Positions 1 to 12,900 are shown, counted from the stretch's first letter. The stretch is DNA of 64,000 bases from Diplosphaera chodatii (GCA_032358165.1 JAALGY010000019.1:1488001-1552000); one strand, 5' to 3'. Notes: generated by a model not told the origin, from the sequence alone. Numbers and translations are program-made.

Positions 1-715
1 CGTGGCTCGCAAGCTTGAAAGCATCTTACCGCAGCTCCTCTGCATGCAACCGCAGAGCGTGCCCCGGACCATGTACAGAAGCGCGCTGCAATGTTGTCTG
101 CCCCGCGACTGTATTACTAATGCTGGCAAAGCCAGCTGACCAGCTTGGCGACGTCTGCAGCTTTCTGTGCTTGCCGCGCCGCCGTGCTGGCGTCTGCTGC
201 AGCGGGCATGCTGCCGTTGCGTAGCTGATATGCATTTGCCCGTGCTGGTCATTTTGCACCGCTGCCGCGTGCTCAGCTGCCCAGTGCAAGTCACCCGAGG
301 TTGACATGCATCGTGCACTCTGTGCGCCCGTAGACGGCGTCCTGACGCTGAACAAGAGAGGGGGTGCGTGGACACCATCGAGCTCGCATGTGAGGCAGCA
401 GCCAGGGGAGTCTGGCATAGCTGCTGTAAAGCTGGCCCCAGTGGCGAATGCATTCTCAGCTCATCCTGCACGTGCAGCGGGTCAGCGCATCACGCTGCAG
501 ACTAGCGCCTGAGCTATTGCCAGCTTTAGGTCGGGGTGCACCTCCAAAGTTTGAAGCTCTTGTCGACGAGGCTGATGAGCAAATGTCAACACCTCGCGCA
601 AATGTCCCGCAAGCACAATAGGCACTTCGCTGACACAGGATGTTTGCTCATACGCAGTTCTTGAGCAAGCTCCCAACGGCGGGCCTCAGCTTCTGCCTGG
701 GCTTCTGCATGCTGC
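1..715 (-). other. possible 3' exons of a minus-strand gene
   Basis: No complete gene can be built here. On the minus strand three short stretches look exon-like. One at about 656-714 follows a CTAAT branch-point-like motif and a CAG acceptor and reads as an Ala/Glu-rich helix ending WELAQELR. One at about 510-570 reads RRQELQTLEVHPDLKLAIAQ. One at about 300-470 is Ser/Ala-rich and ends at a GTGACT donor-like site. Their reading phases could not be joined, so they may be chance. The gene would be divergent from the ChlI2-like gene at 969. Only the strand and the coiled-coil flavour are suggested by the sequence; no function is inferred. Confidence 0.2.
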
Positions 716-968
716 TGCGGTGATTAGGGTTCGGCGAGCAAGTCGTCAATGGGTCAATCTCCATATCCGATCACAGCATTTGCCAAGGCCGACCAGCATT
801 GCCGATCTGGATCGTTCCTCAAAGCAAACTCTACAAAGCTCTACTCAAGCGAGAAGCGTGTGTGTTTCATATGTTGCATATGTTGCTGTGATCAGGTACT
901 GGTGCAGTTGCAGCCTTCGGAATTCGCCACGAATTGCAAACTGCTGTAGCCATTGTTCGAGTGTCAGC

Positions 969-3769
969 ATGCTGGCTGGGCAGCATGCACGTGCTCTTGC
1001 TCCAATGCCTCAACAACAGCTTCAGCTCTCCGGACACATCCATAGATGCACATGCCCTCCAGCATTGCAGAGGAGGCCACAGCGGCCGGCAGGCTCTCAG
1101 CTGCGGCAGCACAGCACAGGGCGATTCACACTCCAATGTGCAGCAGTAGCAGCGCCGCCAGAGCAGGTGGACACAGTCGAGGGGCCAGCGCTGGACAGCG
1201 CTGCCAGCGGCCGACGAGCGGTGACGGCGCCAGCCTTTCCGTTCGTGCGCATTGCGGGGCAAAGTGACATGAGGCTGGCGCTGCTCTTAAACGTCATCGA
1301 CCCGCGGATAGGAGGCGTGCTCATCATGGGCGATCGAGGCACCGGAAAGTCTGTCGCGGTGAGTGGTACATCTCTACGCACGGCTGCGCCTGAGCGCGGT
1401 ACAGAGCGTTGTGCAGCTTAACAACCATGTATTGCCCTTTGCCACTGCATGGGCCAGTGCCTGCCACTGGTGTGGATGGCGCACGCACGCACATGGTATC
1501 TTACCATCCTGGTGATCATGTGATGTCGTGCAACATGATTTAGGTGCGTGCAATGGTGGAGATGCTCCCGGAGATCGAGGTGGTGGCAGACGATGCCTTC
1601 AACTCAGACCCGTCAGACCCCAAGAACATGGGGCCTGAGGCGCGGCAACGTCACGCCGCCGGGGAGGCCCTGCCCACAGCACATGTGCCCACGCCCCTGG
1701 TGGGTGGTGCAGGGGGGCCTGCCCCTGGTTGCTGTGGGCGCTGACGGCATGCTGTGGTTGGGCGCTGTGGTTGGGCGCTGCAATTACAGAGGGGAGATGG
1801 TCAAATGTGCTGGCTCAGCAGCAGCTCAGCCATACAAGCAGTCGGACGCCCTGTTCCTGTTGCGACGTCACGAGCACTCGAGTTACACCATGTACAGGTG
1901 GAGCTGCCGCTGGGTGCGACAGAGGACCGCATCTGCGGGACCATCGACATTGAGAAGGCGCTGCAGGAGGGCGTCAAGGCCTACGAGCCCGGCCTGCTGG
2001 TGTGCATGACCTGTCACCCTGCCAGCTCAACAGTATTGCTGCATACAGCATGACAAAATGCGCTGTTGGGCACACCTAGTCAGCACTGCAGCCGTACTCA
2101 CAGTTCCAACTCAGTGAGCGCCCTGGCCTTGCCCGGGCAGGCCAAGGCAAACCGGGGCATCCTGTACGTGGACGAGGTGAACCTGCTGGACGATGGGCTG
2201 GTGGACGTGGTGCTGGACTCGGCCGCCAGCGGCGTCAACACCGTGGAGCGCGAGGGCATCTCCATCGCGCACCCCGCCAAGGTGAGTCATTGGCCAGCAA
2301 GTCTCTCCCGGCAACAACATGCTGCTTATCACGACGGCTGGTCAGCATGAATTAACACAAGCAAGGCGTGGCAGTGGTGTATACACTCGTATGCTGAGCG
2401 GTGTGCTATTTCGTATCGATGCAGTTCATCATGATCGGCAGCGGCAACCCTCAGGAGGGCGAGCTGCGGCCGCAGCTGCTGGACCGCTTCGGGCTGTCCG
2501 TCAACGTCTCCACGCTGCAGGACACCGACACGCGCGTGGAGCTGGTCATGTCCCGCATGCAGTACGAGGAGGCAAGCCTCCTGTTGCGCGGTGCAAGCGG
2601 CGCTCTGTTGAGCCTGCTAGTCTTGCCGCCTGACAGTGCACCAGGCGTGCTCTCAGCAGATGCCTTTGGCGTCAATCTCCTGCTACGAGTGTCCAAATGG
2701 CGGTTGGGCTGTTTTGACTCTGCTGTGCAGCAGGCGCCATGTTGGCTTGATACTGGCAGGCATAGCGTATGGGCACCAGATGCATGACGGATAGGGATGC
2801 CCAACTGCAGGACCCCGACAAGTTTTGCCAAAGCGTGGAGGGGGAGCAGCAGGCTCTGCGTGACAAGCTCACCGCCGCGACTAAGCGGCTGCCGGACGTC
2901 GCAATCAGCAGAGACACGAAGCTCAAGATCAGCGAGGTGCTCATGCACTCACATACTGCTGCTGGGCGTTGGCAGGAGCACCTCTGTGTCAGCCAAGCAG
3001 GATATCTGGCACACTGCCACAAGGTCTTGTTGGCCAAGGACCAGTGCGTTGGCTGGCTGTCGAGCTTGCACAGTCGAACCCCGTCATACGTCCCGCAGAT
3101 CTGCTCGCTGCTGGAGGTGGACGGCATCCGGGGGGACATGGTGGTCAACCGCGCCGCCAAGGCCCTGGTGGCCCTGGAGAGCCGCGCCGAGGTCACCCTG
3201 GAGGACGTCGCCCGCGTCATCGCCCTGTGCCTCAACCACAGGTGCTCCACCAATGCAGCCCGCAGCACGGCTGCCTGTGTGCTGTACGCGAGCAGTGCTC
3301 ACCTGCCCCAGGTGTCTGCAGGTTTTGCTGGCAATGTGCAGTCTGAGGTTCCCTGATATACTGCTCTCTGTCAAGTTGCTCTAGGTCAATGCTGTTCATC
3401 ACCCAGCTGCTTCATCTGCTGAGCATCTGCTGTACGCAGGATGCGGAAGGACCCACTGGACCCCATCGACAATGGCACCAAGGTGGCGCTCGCCTTCCGC
3501 CGCGTAACCAACCCCAAGGTGTCCGATGATGGGGCTTGTTGGGCATGTCATCGCGAACAGTCGACGATCAGCTAGCCTGCACATCCCGCCACAAACAGCA
3601 GGATGGCTTACGGGTTGCAGTAGGCTGACTGCCATGACTGTGAATCGCTGCAACACAGGCAGCCAAGGCTGAGGAGGATGACAAGAAGAAGGCAGAGCAG
3701 GAGGCTACAGCGACAGCAAAGGCTGCGCCCAAGAAGGCCGGCGCCTGGGGCGGCCTGCCTGGCCGCTGA
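969..3769 (+). CDS. CHLI2: Mg-chelatase ATPase subunit I, ChlI2-like
   Basis: AAA+ subunit of magnesium chelatase, which with ChlD and ChlH inserts Mg2+ into protoporphyrin IX in the chloroplast. Nine exons join in phase: 969-1358, 1544-1699, 1898-1999, 2141-2281, 2425-2571, 2811-2936, 3099-3241, 3440-3518 and 3659-3769, giving about 464 residues. Seen: Walker A GDRGTGKS, the [20 protein letters not shown] block, Walker [14 protein letters not shown], and the [19 protein letters not shown] sensor/arginine-finger region. The first roughly 90 residues are basic and Ser/Ala-rich, consistent with a transit peptide; ATG 969 and in-frame ATG 1005 are both possible starts. Intron 5 has a GC donor (GAG|GCAAGC). 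The last exon adds a Lys/Glu/Ala tail ending GAWGGLPGR, which ordinary ChlI1 lacks; that is the reason for the ChlI2 call. Confidence 0.9.
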
Positions 3770-4255
3770 TGAAGCTCCTTTTTGGGTTCTTCGGCGACTG
3801 GCGCAGCGGCAGATGTTCCCGCTGCAGCCGCGTCTCGCAAGCTTTCCAAGCACTGGCGATAGCCAAGAGGCAATGTGCTCATTTCAGCAAGCTTCAGAGC
3901 ATTCAGGACGGGTTAAACGATGCTGATGAGAAGGTCCATGCCACAATTTGGATATCAGACAGGTCTGGGGTGAGGATAGTGATGATATCTGAGTCACCCC
4001 GCCATGATTGCACATGCACTGATGTGCACTCAAAGTGGCAAGCAACAGCCTGCCTCAACTTCTACTCTGAAACTCACTTTGGCTCCTACCATGATCATGC
4101 ATGGATGTTGGGGGGCAAACAATTGGGCACTGCTGCATCGGGTTGATTCATGTCCGCATCACTGAGCTTCCTACATCTGGTCTCCACCGACACGATGCAG
4201 GCCGCTGCCATGCCTGTAAGCTGCTCCGTGTGCAGCCTGCCCGTTGCCGCATCAC
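3770..4255. other. intergenic, convergent 3' ends
   Basis: The region lies between the ChlI2-like stop codon (+) and the TIM9 stop codon (-), so both 3' untranslated regions face each other here. Frames are short and carry no recognisable domain. A TGTAAG at about 4215 resembles the TGTAA polyadenylation signal of green algae and would serve the plus-strand gene. Nothing else was seen. Confidence 0.5.
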
Positions 4256-4875
4256 TCACTTCTGCATCATCTGCTGCACCTGCTGCTCTGCCTGGGCGCT
4301 GAGCTCTGCAAAGCGCACCCCGACCCGCGCAGAGTGCTTCATGAACTTCTCGCAACACCGCTGCACACACTGCGCCAGCATGACCACTGCCAGGTGATGC
4401 CTGTGAACACCTGATAGATGCTGCGCTGGAATCCATGTAGGCATGTGCATGGTTTGGCATGTTGCAACTTGCAGCCTGACAGAGGACCGACCTTCTCTTC
4501 TGAGCTCTCGAGATCTTTCCTGCGGAAGGAGTCCACGCAGTCCCGGAAGCACTTCTCCACCAGCGAGTTGTACATGCGCAGACTGCAGCACAGCCCGCAG
4601 TGAATGTCAACCCGCAGCGCACGATGTCGCACACTCGTCTGGTCGTGATTGTGAGACGCCTTGCCCACGACATGAAAGAGCTGATCCAGTCTGCTACATT
4701 GGGAGCAGCACCTTGCATAGCACAATCGTGACACTGCATGGCCGATCGGATTGCAGTGTGCCACGTCCGCGGCGACGGCTCACCTATCCCGCACTTGCAT
4801 TTGCTCAATAGCATCCTCCAGCTTCCGCTTCTGCTCCTCTGGCAACCCGGTGACGCCCTCAAGTGGGTTGTTCAT
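4256..4875 (-). CDS. TIM9: mitochondrial small Tim chaperone TIM9
   Basis: Intermembrane-space chaperone that pairs with Tim10 and escorts hydrophobic precursors to the TIM22 and SAM complexes. Three exons (4784-4875, 4492-4582, 4256-4369) give 98 residues. The twin CX3C signature is clear: CFRDC in exon 2 and CVQRC at the start of exon 3, spaced 15 residues apart as in plant Tim9. The conserved strings LRMYNSLVEKCF, FRRKDL and VGVRFAEL flank it. The exon 3 acceptor was chosen as the CAG just before the second Cys motif because only that choice preserves the spacing; an acceptor 14 nt upstream would add seven residues. The ATG begins MNNPLEGVTGLPEEQK, matching the family N-terminus, with no cleavable presequence. 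The C-terminus is a short Gln-rich helix. Confidence 0.93.
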
Positions 4876-5632
4876 TGCAGGAGCTGCAATGCACATGCTG
4901 CACATGTTGATGCGGCAATCTGAGCATGCAGCGGCGGCATGAGCATCTCATCCATCATTGAGCGCAGGACTCACCACCGAGATGTTGCAGCTATGTACAC
5001 AAACTAGGATCAAGCTGCACTCTGCGGTATGCAGCAGATGTCTTCTGCTAATAATAGTGGTGCTGTCAAGCTTGCAGAACTGGGATGTCAGCCTTCCTTT
5101 ACAATCAGCTCAGGAGCGCTCACGTGTTCAAAAATTGATCGCCGTCACACAAGGTCTGTCCAATTGGCGATAGCAGAGCTTGAAGTTGTCAGTCGTTGTG
5201 CCTGGGTTACTAGAGGAGGCACCCAAAGCCAATGCTCCTAAACCCTGTGCACCCACCCGCCATGCTGCCGCCGGTGAAATGCCGGTAGTGTATGTGCCAG
5301 CATGTGCACCAGGACTCGCAGCCGACTGCCCTTTGACGTACAAATGCAGCCGTGGTGCAGCACATGCACAGGGTGTCCACACGTAAGAGCATTGATGGCG
5401 ACTTGTTCAGGTCACATTGCGGTGGCACCATGGCGTCCGAGGAGCAAGTGAGGCGCAGAAATGGTTGCGGAGTTGCACCGTGGCATCCACGCAACCATGC
5501 CACCATGCCACCGATCGATGGATCACAGGATCATGGTGAAGGCCATCTTGTCTAGTTTGTGAGTATCTCCCCAACCCCGTGCAGCCTATCCAGATCTGTG
5601 GTGTGAACCTGCAACAGCTGCCGGCAGCAGTG
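4876..5632. other. intergenic, TIM9 upstream and transporter 3' side
   Basis: About 750 nt lie between the TIM9 start and the stop codon of the nucleotide-sugar transporter, both on the minus strand. They should hold the TIM9 promoter and the transporter 3' UTR. Frames here are short, lack family motifs and do not join by splice phase. No repeat or RNA gene was seen. Confidence 0.45.
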
Positions 5633-8115
5633 CTACCCAGAGCTGGCGGCAGAAACCACTTGTAACCTCTGCAGCTGCTCCTCGGTGGTGACCGCACTCC
5701 GACGGCTGCCGGTGGGGATATGGCTGCCGCTTCCTGCTGCTGCAGCCGTGTTGCTGCCAGCTGCTTTGCCGACGTCGCCAGCGCCTGCTACCGTGCTGCT
5801 GCCATTCCCACCTGCCATTGCTGCAATGGCGTCGCTGCTAGGCACTCGCCTGCAATCAGTCGACAAATGCGGTTTTGCATTCTACAATAGCTGACAATGC
5901 ACACCCAGCAAAAAGGTGTGACAATGATTCAGACCATGTCACCCACCGATACATGACTGCTGATCCTGTATCGGCCCCTGAAGTTGCCCTGTTGAGGGTC
6001 GGCCGCTCTTTGCCAATGAGCGGCTGCTTCTGCGGCAGTAACGATGGCGGCTTTCGCCTTGCCTGCACAAGCACCGATGCAAGAGTCGACACCCATCATG
6101 GCCATGGCAGGACAGGTTGGGTTCATCAACAGCATACACATCGTGTAGCAGCCGCTCCAGCAGCTTGCTGGGTGAAACCGTTGTCAACCAGAAGCGTACC
6201 CGCATGGCCGACTGCATTGCATACCACACCGCGCCGATCATGCTGAGTGCAAGGCCCAAGACATTGGGCGCGCTGTACAGGAAATCTGGGAATGCCACGG
6301 CGCCGACCACAGTCTGCAAGTCGATGCAGACACCCCTCATTAGACCTTACGCACGCAAGTGTTTGCCTGACGCTGTGAGACCGTTTCACATGATGCAAAA
6401 CGCTCTGAGATGTCTGTAGGCTCTTGCAGTATGCTCGCTGCATCACAGGCAGCGGAGATGCATGGCGCATGCACCAGCTGATGTACAACTTTGCGCACCA
6501 TGAGCACGTTTTTAAGGTTGCCGGCAACACTGGTCATCAGCGGCTCATTCACTTGCGTGCACAGGAACGTTGAGTGGTTGATCGTCAGCCCCAGAACCGC
6601 GCTTGCTGCCAGCACTAGCTGCAGTCCAAAGCAACCCGACTGTCAACAGTGGCTGAGCAAGTGGGACGCCTGGGGCATGTAAAGCGATGTCCGTCCGACA
6701 GCTTGTGGTAGCTTGCTGGGCACCTGGAAGCCGCTATCATGACGGAGGGGGTATGACTGCATCAGCGCTGGCTCATTCGACATTGCTACCGCAACTGCGA
6801 GCAGCGGCACACTTAGCGCTGCATTATAGAACAGCAACCCCTGCATAGGATAGATGCAGCATCAGGACTGCTGCGTTTACTCTGCAAACCCTGTCGTTTT
6901 GGCACTACTATCACCACTTTCGAGTGGCAGAGCATGCACACAGCAAGCTGGTGGTGCGCTCGAGCGCGTGACAAACGTTCAGCTGGCAGCTACTGAACAT
7001 GCACTGATACTGCAGCTGCAGGCTGAGAAGTTGCAGGCACTTGCCGTGGTGCTGAGTATGCTGGCTGCCGGTGTGTTCTTGACCATGATCAAGTACATTG
7101 CTGTTGCAAAGTCGTTGCCAATCACTGCTGTGTATCCCCATAAGTTGAAAGAGAGATCTGTGATTGCAGCCAGCAGCGCACCTGTGGCAAGCAAGCAGCA
7201 GCAGTCGAGGCTTGCAAGATTTATAGGATGCATGTCAATTGCATACTGTCTGACATCACGTCACAGCATCATGTAACCATGGACATGTTCCCTATTGGCA
7301 GAAGCGGCTGTACCCAGGATCATGGTGCCAACAGCGCCGTAGGTGCTGCGGTCATGCTTGCGCTTGTACATCAGCCGCTCTAGCAGCATTGTGGTCACCA
7401 AAGTGAAGCGGCGCAAAGCAATGAACATTGGTACATTGAGCCCACCAGTGCCTGCAGTCGAACATTCGATTGAACTGTTAGCCTCCGGAAAACAACCAAA
7501 GAGGTTGTTTGTGAGCAATATCAGCCCACACCTAGAGGCAACAGCCGCACTTGCAGTCTGCTGACATGCAACACTGATCTCACCGATGAGGCCACACACG
7601 AGGTTCAGCACGTTCACAACAGCCAGCGGCACTACAGCACGAAACGTCTTGGCCTCCAGCCGCGGACGTGCCACCGCGTAGCACACCTGCTTGGAGAGAA
7701 AGAGTGTGCTGGCCACCGCACGGAATCTGCAGGTTGGGGTAGTGTCAAGTGTCCAGCTTCAGGGGGTGATCTATCATGTCAGCCACCGACTGCAGTCTTA
7801 CCGGTGTGATGATGGCCATCTGCAGCAGCCCGACGAGCAGCGGGCACTGGAAGTTGTAAGACGTGAAGAGTGCCTGAGCATATCGAGACCATGCTCTGGC
7901 AGGTTCGTGAGCTGACTTCGCAGTGCATGCACGTTTGTCTCAAGCCTCATCTGCCACGTGGTGCATTTCGACGCAATGCTATCCTAGAGAGCTACGTCAT
8001 CAGCTATGCTCGAGCTCAGGCAAGGCGGCACCTTGTTCATCAGCTGCACCACCATTGACGCTGTCATGTAGTAGGTGGCGCCCCACAGCTTCATGGCAAA
8101 GCTGGCCTCCCCCAT
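5633..8115 (-). CDS. nucleotide-sugar transporter, SLC35/TPT superfamily
   Basis: Multi-pass Golgi/ER antiporter that exchanges a nucleotide sugar for a nucleotide monophosphate to feed glycosylation. Ten exons join in phase: 8032-8115, 7802-7873, 7584-7686, 7314-7451, 7045-7181, 6724-6840, 6499-6618, 6200-6313, 5947-6062 and 5633-5849, about 405 residues. Exons 1-8 carry about ten hydrophobic segments and the family landmarks NVPMFIALRRFT, ALLAAITDLSFNLWGY, TTGLLFYNAALS, LCTQVNEPLMTSVAGNLKN and LSMIGAVWYA. These fit the SLC35D/UGTREL7-like branch (UDP-GlcA, UDP-GlcNAc or UDP-GalNAc carriers), but substrate cannot be read from sequence. Intron 5 uses a GC donor (ACG|GCAAGT). The last two exons encode a charged and then Gly/Ala/Ser-rich cytosolic tail of about 110 residues, longer than in most relatives. 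The start is the ATG beginning MGEASFAMKLWG, just before the first membrane helix. Confidence 0.88.
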
Positions 8116-8760
8116 CGCAACCCCTTGTCAGCGCCAGCTTCTTCACCTACTGATCCCAATCACGCGGCTGACCCTTGTCTCCTCACATGCATGCATCCAA
8201 GCAACGCCGCAGTGCTGCCACAGCTGCATCCATGAAGGAAACTGCACCGTATCCAGCGCGACCGAGGCAGTTGTCACAAACCCTTCATGCGACCATTCAT
8301 ACCCAGACTGTTACATGTCAATGTGCTGACGGACAACTATCAGATGCTGCTCTGTCGCCCACCGACGAGACACAGGCTGCACAGCTGATCAAGGTGTGCG
8401 CAGGTTCAGTCAGATGCAATTGAAGTGAAACTTACGCAGCAGCTGTAAGCACAACAGTATATCCTATGCTGGCTCATCCATGCACTGGTTTTGCATGCAT
8501 TTGTACATCAGGGCACCCTGCCACCCTGCAGTCAAATTGTAGTATCGGACGGCACGACAACAGGCCGATGCCCTGTTTGAGCCCGATCGAGCATGTTCCC
8601 ATGCATGAGCGGGCTCATGAACGTGGTGAAGTATCAGTCTCATGAGCTTGTCAGGCGTGGTTGCACAGCTAGGCTTGCAACCGTGATGCCAAAGCAACGC
8701 AATCCCTCAGTCTGCAAAGCACGACAGCGTCAGCACGTCAGCAGACGCTTTGAACCTTGG
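8116..8760. other. intergenic, probable divergent promoter region
   Basis: The transporter start (-) and the CC2D2A-like gene (+) face away from each other, so this stretch probably holds both promoters and 5' UTRs. Frames on either strand are under about 80 codons and lack recognisable motifs. No TATA-like element could be chosen with confidence. Confidence 0.4.
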
Positions 8761-8767
8761 AAGATTG

Positions 8768-9952
8768 ACACTTTATTCTATGATGCACAATACTACCACA
8801 TTTTCCGGCCATTTGCGGCCGAGCAGCGCCATCCCATGGAAAGTGGGCATGCCGCCTCCTGGCAACATTGCAGACTCCTTCGAGAACCCCTTGTTTGCAG
8901 AAGTCGGCAACCCAGGCCAGCCAGGTGGTGTCTCTACGCTCTTGACACATTCTAAGGCACATTATCCGGCACAAAACCCGATGTTCGAGGGCCATGGCAT
9001 GGGTCGGCGGCCCGGCAGCAGCGGGTCGGTCATCAGGTTTGCCGGCCAGCATGACGGTGACCTTTGCGCCTCTGAAGAGAGAGAGCACTTGCACGCCAGA
9101 CGTTCTCTTCCAGCCACCTAAACCACACGCTTCACACCACCAGCTCCGAAATGCTGTAGCATGCTTGATGCTTGTGGTTGGATGCAGTCAGGCATCTAGA
9201 CAGGTTCTAGAGGTCTTTGCAGCCCCTTACGCAGGTGCCAGCCATGCTTCGATGTCGCAGAAAAACTATCACGTTGACGTCCTTGATGTGGCAACTGGAC
9301 GTGTGCACTCAGCGTCATCAGGAGGTCAGCCGCAGCTCAGGTGGGTAACCTTACTGTGATGAAGTAAGGTGCACGTTGAAAGTTTGGGGTGCGCCTCAGA
9401 TTTCACGTCCGCTTGAGAGGCTAGCACCTGCACGTGCCATACCTTGATGCATCATTTCTATGCCAGCAGGCCAGCAGCAGAGATACAAGCACAGCACACG
9501 GTCGCCCCGGCGGTCAGCACCAACTGGCAACAACAGCAGAGGCCCGGCAATATTGATACGACTAGCGAAGACATCGCTCGGCAGCATGGGGGCATGTCAA
9601 CCCAGCAAGTAGAGCAAAGCCTGCAGCAGCCGGTGAGCCAGGTGTCATGTGCTGCCAGTCACCAGCATTGCTCGACAATGCACGAAGCCAGAGATGTTGA
9701 GCTTTTGGCAAGCAACCGCCATCTGTGCCTGACTGTAGCAGACTCTCGCGCATTGGCGGGTGCGCAGCAGGCAGGTGCTGCTGCGGTTTGAAACGAGTGG
9801 CTGGGGGAGGTTGCGGGCGCGGCCAGGGCGTGCATTGCGGCGGCAAGGTCACCGCTGGCGTCAGACTCGGTGTGGCTCACCAGCCATATCTCATGAGCGC
9901 AGTGTGCTTCTCTGTGTTGATCATCTGAGGAACCTGTAAGGGATGTTCATAG
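8768..9952 (+). other. candidate 5' exons of the CC2D2A-like gene
   Basis: Two plus-strand stretches look coding. About 8774-8931 is open from an ATG (MHNTTTFSGHL) to a CAG|GTGGTG donor-like site, with a Pro/Asn-rich product. About 9471-9630 is Gln/Thr-rich and ends CAGCCG|GTGAGC. A third, at 9773-9850, reads VLLRFETSGWGRLRARP in one frame. Their phases could not be joined to the well-supported exon at 9953, so they are listed apart. CC2D2A proteins elsewhere have long, poorly conserved, disordered and coiled-coil N-termini, so weak conservation is expected. A separate small gene is the alternative. Confidence 0.3.
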
Positions 9953-12900
9953 GTGCCATTACGTGGAGAGTGCATTTGACGCTCAGCGTCGAGCGCAGGC
10001 CAGCGGTCCCACCAGAGTGGGTTGACAAGCTGGAGCAGCGGCTTGCTGTGGCTACCGCCGTGGGTGGCGGCAGCCATGTTGCCGGCGCAGCGCCGGTGCC
10101 CCTGGACGCAAACACGCGCAGGCAGCTGCAGGCAGCAGCTGGCATCGCAGCAGGTCAGCCAGAAGCGCTGCTCGAGGTGCAGCAGCCGCCCGACCCGCAC
10201 CCCGCCCGACTGCTGGACGGGGTTGGATCGGTGGTCTGCTTGCCCGACCCTCTGCAGGTGCATGGCTGCAGCGCTGCATCGCCGCAGGGCCTTCAGCAGC
10301 CGCCTCCATCAGCTGTGTTGACATCTCACCCTGCCTCACAGCGAGGCACGAAGGCACACAAGCAGATACACGTGGTTGCCTCGTATGCAGCCAGGGTGGG
10401 GTCCGCCGCGGCGGCCACTATGGGATGGCACAGACTATCTGCGCACGCAGCGTGGCGCGATCGGCGCCAATGGCCTCACTGCTCTGGTCAGGTGATGTTC
10501 AAGCCTTGAAGATGCGCGCCTCGGAAGCACCGAGCAGAATGCTAAGCCAGACTCTGCAGCAGACCTCTCCTGTCACGCAGGGCCCTCATGCCCCCAAACA
10601 CCTCTCGTTTGCTGGTGCAGAGATGCCCATGCGCCGGCCTTCCTGCTGGAGGTGCGCCTGGGGCGGCTGCAGGTGCGCAGCCATCCGTCGCTGGTGGACT
10701 GGGGCGGCGCCAGGCACGGGGGCATGATGAGTGCCGACGGCTGGGCGGCGGCCGCGAGGCACCGCCGGCGCCGCCTGGCTGCCACCCGCGTGTATGTCCA
10801 GGTCAGGATGTCCAATATGTGTTTCGGATGATATACAGAGACTGACAGAGCTGCCTGCTGCGCATATCGTTGTGCAGCTCGTGCTGGATCTCTCATCTGA
10901 CTCCACATTTGAAGCTGCAGCGCGCCATGCAACTTGATCATTTCATACCGGCCATGTAAGTGCAGGTGCTGGTGGAAGCAGAGGAGGCATTGCGCAGCCG
11001 ACGCCTGGCGCTGTCATCGGAGAGCCTGGCAGTCGACCTGCACTGCACAACTGGGTGTGCATGTTGCTTTCGATGAGTTCGGCGGTGACACCGCTGCCAG
11101 CTGACATCTCTCTTAGAAGGGGCTCATATGACATCAGCGTGGCAAGCGCACTTCGTCATGCACGTTCTGCAATGCATTGAGTGCTCTGTAGCAGGTTGCG
11201 GCTCCGTCGGTGGCCGCAAAGTGTGGTTGCCCGCATCTGGGAGTGCCGCCGGGGCACGATGGGCCTGTGGGACCGCCTGATTGGTGAGGTGAGTGCTGTC
11301 GTTTTCAGCAGTTGTAGATGACGAGGCACGTACCGCTTTGATTGTGCCACAGCTGGGTCAATGTAGCTGCAGGCCTCATGGTGGCATCAGATGCAATAGT
11401 CAATCCAGGAGGTCATCCAGATTCTCCTGCCAGGCTAAAGTATGGTCGTCCTGCTGTTCAGGTCAGCGTCGTCATCCCAGGAGCCAGTGGTCAACCCCCA
11501 GTCGATGAAGCAGCACAGCGCCACGAATGGGAGAGCGCCCGGTCTCGTGCAGGCATACATGAGTTGTTGCCTGCAGAACTCCTCATATTGACATGGCCTA
11601 GAGGAGTGCTCTGTGCGCGCTCATCCGCGTGTGCACCATCAGGGGGCGCACAGCCTCCCATAGATGCTGTTGTCCCCGAATGATTCACACCCAGGTTACA
11701 CCTTGCAACAGGTCCGGCCCTGGCGGGCGAGATGGGGCTACACGGCGTGGTGGCCGGGACGCTCGACGTGCAGTGCGCCTGGGCTGGACCGCCGCAGCCC
11801 CAGCAGTGGGGCGTTGCCGGCGGTCAGGCAGCCGCATCAGGGCCGCCGATGCCAGCGCCGCCTCACCGCCGGCATGCACCCCAGCCGCCGCTGCCCCTGG
11901 ATGACGGTCAGAAGGTGTGCTGGGGCAGCAATCTGCAAACTCAAACCAGGAAGACAGGGCCATCGTTTATGTTACCACGATCGATGAAATGGGGGTGTGC
12001 TGTCCGCATGCTGGAGAGTCGTCATGTATGGCTACGCTGTTCAGGCGGCTGTGGACTGGGCTCAGTACCAGGACGAAGCAGAGGCGGCAGCGCTGGTGCA
12101 GCATGAGTCAGAGGTGAATGGCAGCCTGCATGCCAGCTGGCGGTCACAGCCAATGTGGCAAGCCTGCACGCCGGAGGATACCCACAGGCCTCACCAGGAT
12201 CGGCAACCACAGCAGCAATCCCAGCGCCTGGCTGCACTAGAGCAGCCCGATGATGTCATATCAGAGCCGCTGCACTGTCGTGACAAGCTCATCCAGGTGA
12301 AGAGCATCTGATACCTTCTCTTTCAAGCTCTGCCTCTCCAGCAGTGCCACATTGGCACGTTTGACTTGCTGCCTGCTGGTTCATGTGGCTGTGCCCAGTC
12401 CACCTGCCGCCCTGTCCAGTGCTAACCATGACGGCTGCAGGACTCGTGCGCAAATATCCACGGCCTCGTCACAGATGGCCTGGACGCCTATCAGCCCTCA
12501 TTGCAAGATATCGTTAAAGACGTAGCCGTGCCACGGCTGCTGCCAACGGCAGAGCAGCTGTCCGACCGCTTGTGCGTCCTCCGACAGTTCCATCCACGCA
12601 AGGTGGGGTTGAACCTGCGCACAAGGCAGCAATCACTGGATAGCCACGGACTCGGCTCACCGGTGCATGTTGGGCAACAGGCGTCCGCTGCCTGCCTTGT
12701 CATATCGCCTGCTACAGTCCACCTGGCTGAGGATGGTGCTATGCGGATCTGCAGCCTGTGCTGGTGGTCAATGTGCACAGCGCCTCCTGTCTGCCCCAGC
12801 GCTTGGCACCCCAAGGCTCAGCACTAGGCGATGGTGCTGGCGGCGATGACACAATGCTGCAGCCCTATGTCGCACTGCAGTTCCAGGTGACACACACTGC

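Noticed and set aside
8738..9094. Minus-strand frame of 118 codons opposite the proposed 5' exons of the CC2D2A-like gene
   Set aside because: No domain, and the plus-strand frame over the same bases has better composition and donor sites.
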